From positions 124,001-188,000 of the forward strand of contig JAKSMV010000001.1 in assembly GCA_024400425.1 (NCBI GenBank): 64,000 nt of DNA, given 5' to 3'. This stretch comes from Bacteroidales bacterium (GTDB lineage: Bacteria; Bacteroidota; Bacteroidia; Bacteroidales; F082). Under the pieces are notes generated by a model that was given only the letters and a program-made list of their open reading frames with translations, had not been told where the DNA came from and did not search any database. Made by a program: the position numbers and the translations under genes. Below are positions 61,811-64,000 of the stretch, piece after piece (positions within the stretch are counted from its first letter, which is position 1; each line of letters starts with the position of its first letter).

Positions 61811-63355
61811 ATGGCAGAAACGAAACAACAATATATCCGTCCCGAATGGACTTGTGGCAGATATGACAGCAACAAGCACGTTGCCCTGATGTATAACCTT
61901 TTGGCGGGCTATAGTTATTTTTTTGAATCCTATTCCGCCGATGTCATCGGACAAATGCTTTCCGTAGGGAGAAACGAAGAACTCTGTATCGAAAAAGTAG
62001 CCGAAGCCACAGGCATTGCCCAAGAATCCATCGAGCCTTTTTTCGACACCTTAATAAATGTGGGGCTGCTGACTAACGCCATTCCTTCGGAAGAAGGCAT
62101 AAAGACCTACAGGGCACAGCTTGCCGAAATGCGATGCAACGAAACCATGACGGCAGAAAAAACCACAAAGGAGAAACTGCCTGTTGAGGTTTCAACCGCT
62201 GAGCAAAGTTATTTTGATGCCGTTGACGATGGCAGGACGGTAACATCCGTAATGTTTGAATTGACCTACAACTGTAGCGAAAAGTGCATACATTGCTATA
62301 ACCCTGGCGCCACGCGCAACGATAGCGAGACAAGCCATCGTGGTGACCGCGAAGAATTGTGTCTGGAAGATTACAAGCGCATCATTGATGACCTTTACAA
62401 TCACGGACTTGTGAAAGTCTGTCTTTCGGGCGGCGACCCATTCTCCAAACCGATTGCCTGGGAAATCATTGACTATCTGTATGAGAAGGAGATTGCTTTC
62501 GATGTCTTCACCAACGGGCAGCGTTTGATAAACGATGTTGAACGGCTTGCCGCTTATTATCCACGTCTGGTTGGCGTGAGCATTTATAGCGGCATTGCCG
62601 AAGACCACGATTTCATAACCCGTGTGAAAGGCTCTTGGGAACGCTCCATGAAAGTAGTGAGCCAATTGTCTGCCTTGGCAGTTCCTATGAATCTGAAATG
62701 CTGTATCATGCAGCCGAATCTGCACAGTTATTATCTGGTTGCCGACCTTGCCAAGAAATACGGTGCCATACCTCAGTTTGAGATTAATATCACCGATTCC
62801 ATTGACGGCGACCAATGCGCAAGGCAGTTGCGTCTGACCGAAGAGCAATTCCAAGTGGTTTTGCGTGACGACAACCTTGCCTATTATGTTGGTCCCGAAG
62901 CGCCCAATTATGGCGGACAGCCAAGAAGAATGGACGTAAACGGTTGCGGAGCGGCTTGTACTGCTTTCTGCATGACGCCCGATGGCGACCTGCAACCTTG
63001 TTGCGCTTTCCCGATGCCATTTGGCAATTTGAAAAAGCAAAACATAGCGGAAATACTTACCGGAAGTGATTTGCTGAAAGAATGGCGCAACGCCACCTTG
63101 CAGCAATATGAGGAATGTGGCCGACATGATTATTGCGCCTACTGCAATCTGTGTGTGGGCAGCAACTATGTGGAGCACAAGGACTACCGCAAACCAGCCG
63201 AGGAAAATTGCTATATGGCAAAAGTGCGTTGCAACATGGCGCACAAGATGATGGAGGGCTACGACCCTCTGCAAGGAAAGGAATTTGTAACCGCGTTGAA
63301 AGGCCTGCCCAAAAACAAGCTGAACCTGCAACGCACCTATCATACAAAGGGATAA
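61811..63355 (+). CDS. Radical SAM/SPASM peptide maturase with N-terminal RRE-like domain
   Basis: A 514-residue enzyme. Residues about 8-95 form a PqqD-like winged-helix domain (IRPEWTCGRYDSNKHVALMY ... FDTLINVGLLT), which in RiPP maturases binds the leader peptide. The radical SAM cluster is CSEKCIHC (C155, C159, C162), followed by CLSGGDPFSKP. The SPASM region carries the Cys set C379, C383, C387, C397, C398, C436, C442, C445, C448 and C467, enough for two auxiliary Fe-S clusters. Such enzymes install thioether or carbon-carbon links in a small peptide. A 34-codon Cys-containing peptide follows at 63402. The chemistry cannot be read off. Confidence 0.9.
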   Translation: MAETKQQYIRPEWTCGRYDSNKHVALMYNLLAGYSYFFESYSADVIGQMLSVGRNEELCIEKVAEATGIAQESIEPFFDTLINVGLLTNAIPSEEGIKTYRAQLAEMRCNETMTAEKTTKEKLPVEVSTAEQSYFDAVDDGRTVTSVMFELTYNCSEKCIHCYNPGATRNDSETSHRGDREELCLEDYKRIIDDLYNHGLVKVCLSGGDPFSKPIAWEIIDYLYEKEIAFDVFTNGQRLINDVERLAAYYPRLVGVSIYSGIAEDHDFITRVKGSWERSMKVVSQLSALAVPMNLKCCIMQPNLHSYYLVADLAKKYGAIPQFEINITDSIDGDQCARQLRLTEEQFQVVLRDDNLAYYVGPEAPNYGGQPRRMDVNGCGAACTAFCMTPDGDLQPCCAFPMPFGNLKKQNIAEILTGSDLLKEWRNATLQQYEECGRHDYCAYCNLCVGSNYVEHKDYRKPAEENCYMAKVRCNMAHKMMEGYDPLQGKEFVTALKGLPKNKLNLQRTYHTKG

Positions 63356-63401
63356 ATGGTGTCTCCCGCAGCACACCTATAACTATCTAAATCTTACTGA
63401 A

Positions 63402-63506
63402 ATGAAAGTAGAATTAGTTATCAGCAAAGCTTCAAGCGTTGTGGTTACCCCTGGTTGCCCAAAATATGCAGAACATACTTGTGGCATTATGTACAGAGGC
63501 CAGTAA
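63402..63506 (+). CDS. Putative RiPP precursor peptide, 34 residues
   Basis: ATG 63402 begins MKVELVISKASSVV and the C-terminal part is VTPGCPKYAEHTCGIMYRGQ, stop at 63504. It has two Cys (C19, C27), a PGCP turn and no signal peptide or double-Gly cleavage site. It lies 46 bp after the radical SAM maturase gene on the same strand and is followed 15 bp later by a strong hairpin. Size, Cys content and position fit the substrate of the maturase: basic or amphipathic N-terminus as leader, Cys-rich end as core. I do not recognise it as a known precursor family; modification is inferred. Confidence 0.65.
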   Translation: MKVELVISKASSVVVTPGCPKYAEHTCGIMYRGQ

Positions 63507-63521
63507 ATGATTAAAAATCAC

Positions 63522-63557
63522 GAGGCAGGCCTCCAAAGAGAGGCTTGCCTCCTTCTT
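63522..63557 (+). terminator. Strong hairpin behind the precursor gene
   Basis: A 12-bp stem, GAGGCAGGCCTC (63522-63533) with GAGGCTTGCCTC (63540-63551), one G-U pair, loop CAAAGA, followed by CTTCTT. It may stop most transcripts here, or stabilise the short precursor message while allowing read-through into the next genes. Confidence 0.75.
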
Positions 63558-63580
63558 ACAATGTAATGTTAAATTCAAAA

Positions 63581-63823
63581 ATGGAAAAAATGACCCAAGA
63601 AGAAAAAGAATTAATTGAGACACGAAAAGAAGTGTTAGAAGCTCTGAAAGATTTTGTTAGCATAGGAAAACTTGATAACCAAACAATGAAAAACATTTTG
63701 GACAGCATTATGAAACCATATATCAAATTAGGTTCTCTTTTTGAATATGAAAGAGATAATACTGTAGAAGAGAAGTTTTTGATTCAGGAATTAAACTATT
63801 ACCTAGACCATTTAAACAAGTAA
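63581..63823 (+). CDS. Small helical protein of the radical SAM locus
   Basis: An 80-residue protein from ATG 63581 (MEKMTQEEKELIETRKEVLE); an ATG at 63566 would add five residues. Charged, helical, no Cys, no signal peptide, no recognised family (MKNILDSIMKPYIKLGSLFE, EEKFLIQELNYYLDHLNK). It lies between the hairpin and another tiny gene. It could be a partner, immunity or chaperone protein of the peptide system; nothing in the sequence decides. Confidence 0.7.
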   Translation: MEKMTQEEKELIETRKEVLEALKDFVSIGKLDNQTMKNILDSIMKPYIKLGSLFEYERDNTVEEKFLIQELNYYLDHLNK

Positions 63824-63827
63824 AAAC

Positions 63828-63932
63828 ATGAGCAACAACGAACATACTGAACCTAAAAAGCCAGAAAAGCCGATAATTGGAGAACCCAAAGAAAAGCCTC
63901 TAAAACCTGGCCAGAAAATCTTGCATGATTAA
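63828..63932 (+). CDS. Lys/Pro-rich 34-residue peptide
   Basis: ATG 63828, 4 bp after the previous stop. Starts MSNNEHTEPKKPEKPI and ends PLKPGQKILHD; about half of the residues are Lys, Pro or Glu, no Cys. Tight spacing argues that it is translated. A second, unmodified or differently modified peptide, or an accessory factor, are both possible. Confidence 0.55.
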   Translation: MSNNEHTEPKKPEKPIIGEPKEKPLKPGQKILHD

Positions 63933-64000
63933 CCATTAAATGCAGCCAGTGCGCCTTTGGACAAATGAAAGAAAAGAAATAATAAAAGGTGAAACTATGA
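63933..64000 (+). other. Right edge: start of a further gene
   Basis: A frame from ATG 63940 (MQPVRLWTNERKEI) stays open to the window end, and an ATG at 63997 preceded by AAAGGTGAAACT is also possible. Too little is present to choose or to assign a function. Confidence 0.3.

Noticed and set aside
62192..63376. 394-residue open frame antisense to the radical SAM gene
   Set aside because: Shadow frame; the plus-strand protein shows all expected Cys motifs and a promoter.
1..64000. Insertion sequences, integrases, phage genes, tRNA or rRNA genes
   Set aside because: I looked for transposase and integrase motifs and for tRNA-like cloverleaf ends near gene borders and saw none; a tRNA search program would settle the last point.

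Overview
The window reads as chromosomal DNA of a member of the Bacteroidales (phylum Bacteroidota). Three things point there. Many genes are preceded by the Bacteroidota -7 box TAnnTTTG and lack Shine-Dalgarno sequences. Three large secreted proteins end in a type IX secretion (T9SS) sorting domain. The gene order ftsX - DUF3098 - uppP - truB - queA is typical of the phylum. I saw no rRNA, tRNA, CRISPR array, transposase or phage gene. The species cannot be named from the sequence.

Layout. 1-10 kb: an operon with an acyltransferase-3 protein, a desulfoferrodoxin-like protein and a GNAT enzyme, a flavodoxin-type gene reduced to a deletion scar, a DUF4932 putative metalloprotease, and a TetR regulator followed by a T9SS-secreted C10 cysteine protease. 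Divergent from TetR are a nucleoside deaminase and an unknown gene; then come a HAD hydrolase, a small protein and a lipobox-bearing nitroreductase. 10-28 kb: a 2003-residue alpha-2-macroglobulin lacking the thioester, a lipocalin-like lipoprotein - AsmA - DNA glycosylase operon, an AAA_14/DUF4143 ATPase behind 33-bp phased repeats, a YpfJ-type metallopeptidase, a 5'-nucleotidase lipoprotein, a Ser/Asn-rich secreted protein, a PlsC-like acyltransferase and an unusually short prenyl synthase. 28-51 kb: TPR proteins, MazG, an OstA/LptA-like protein, gpmA, a BspA-type T9SS protein, glyS, the ftsX-to-queA cluster, a YD-repeat T9SS protein, an acyl-CoA carboxylase beta subunit, an ABC exporter and a U32-family protein. 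51-61 kb: a five-gene operon alternating AlgX/AlgJ-like and MBOAT (AlgI-like) proteins, convergent with a membrane-anchored GH16-like protein; this looks like a polysaccharide O-acetylation locus with a glycanase. 61.8-64 kb: a radical SAM/SPASM maturase followed by a 34-codon Cys-containing peptide, a strong hairpin and further small genes, cut by the window end.

The most interesting signals are (1) the radical-SAM/short-peptide locus at the right edge, a probable RiPP system; (2) an interspersed palindrome of about 27 bp, with copies sitting in frame inside the U32 gene and inside the sorting domain of a T9SS protein; (3) a short helical module shared by the AlgX-like proteins and the convergent GH16-like protein; and (4) three clusters of operator-like repeats, one at an AAA_14 ATPase and two with no gene left beside them.
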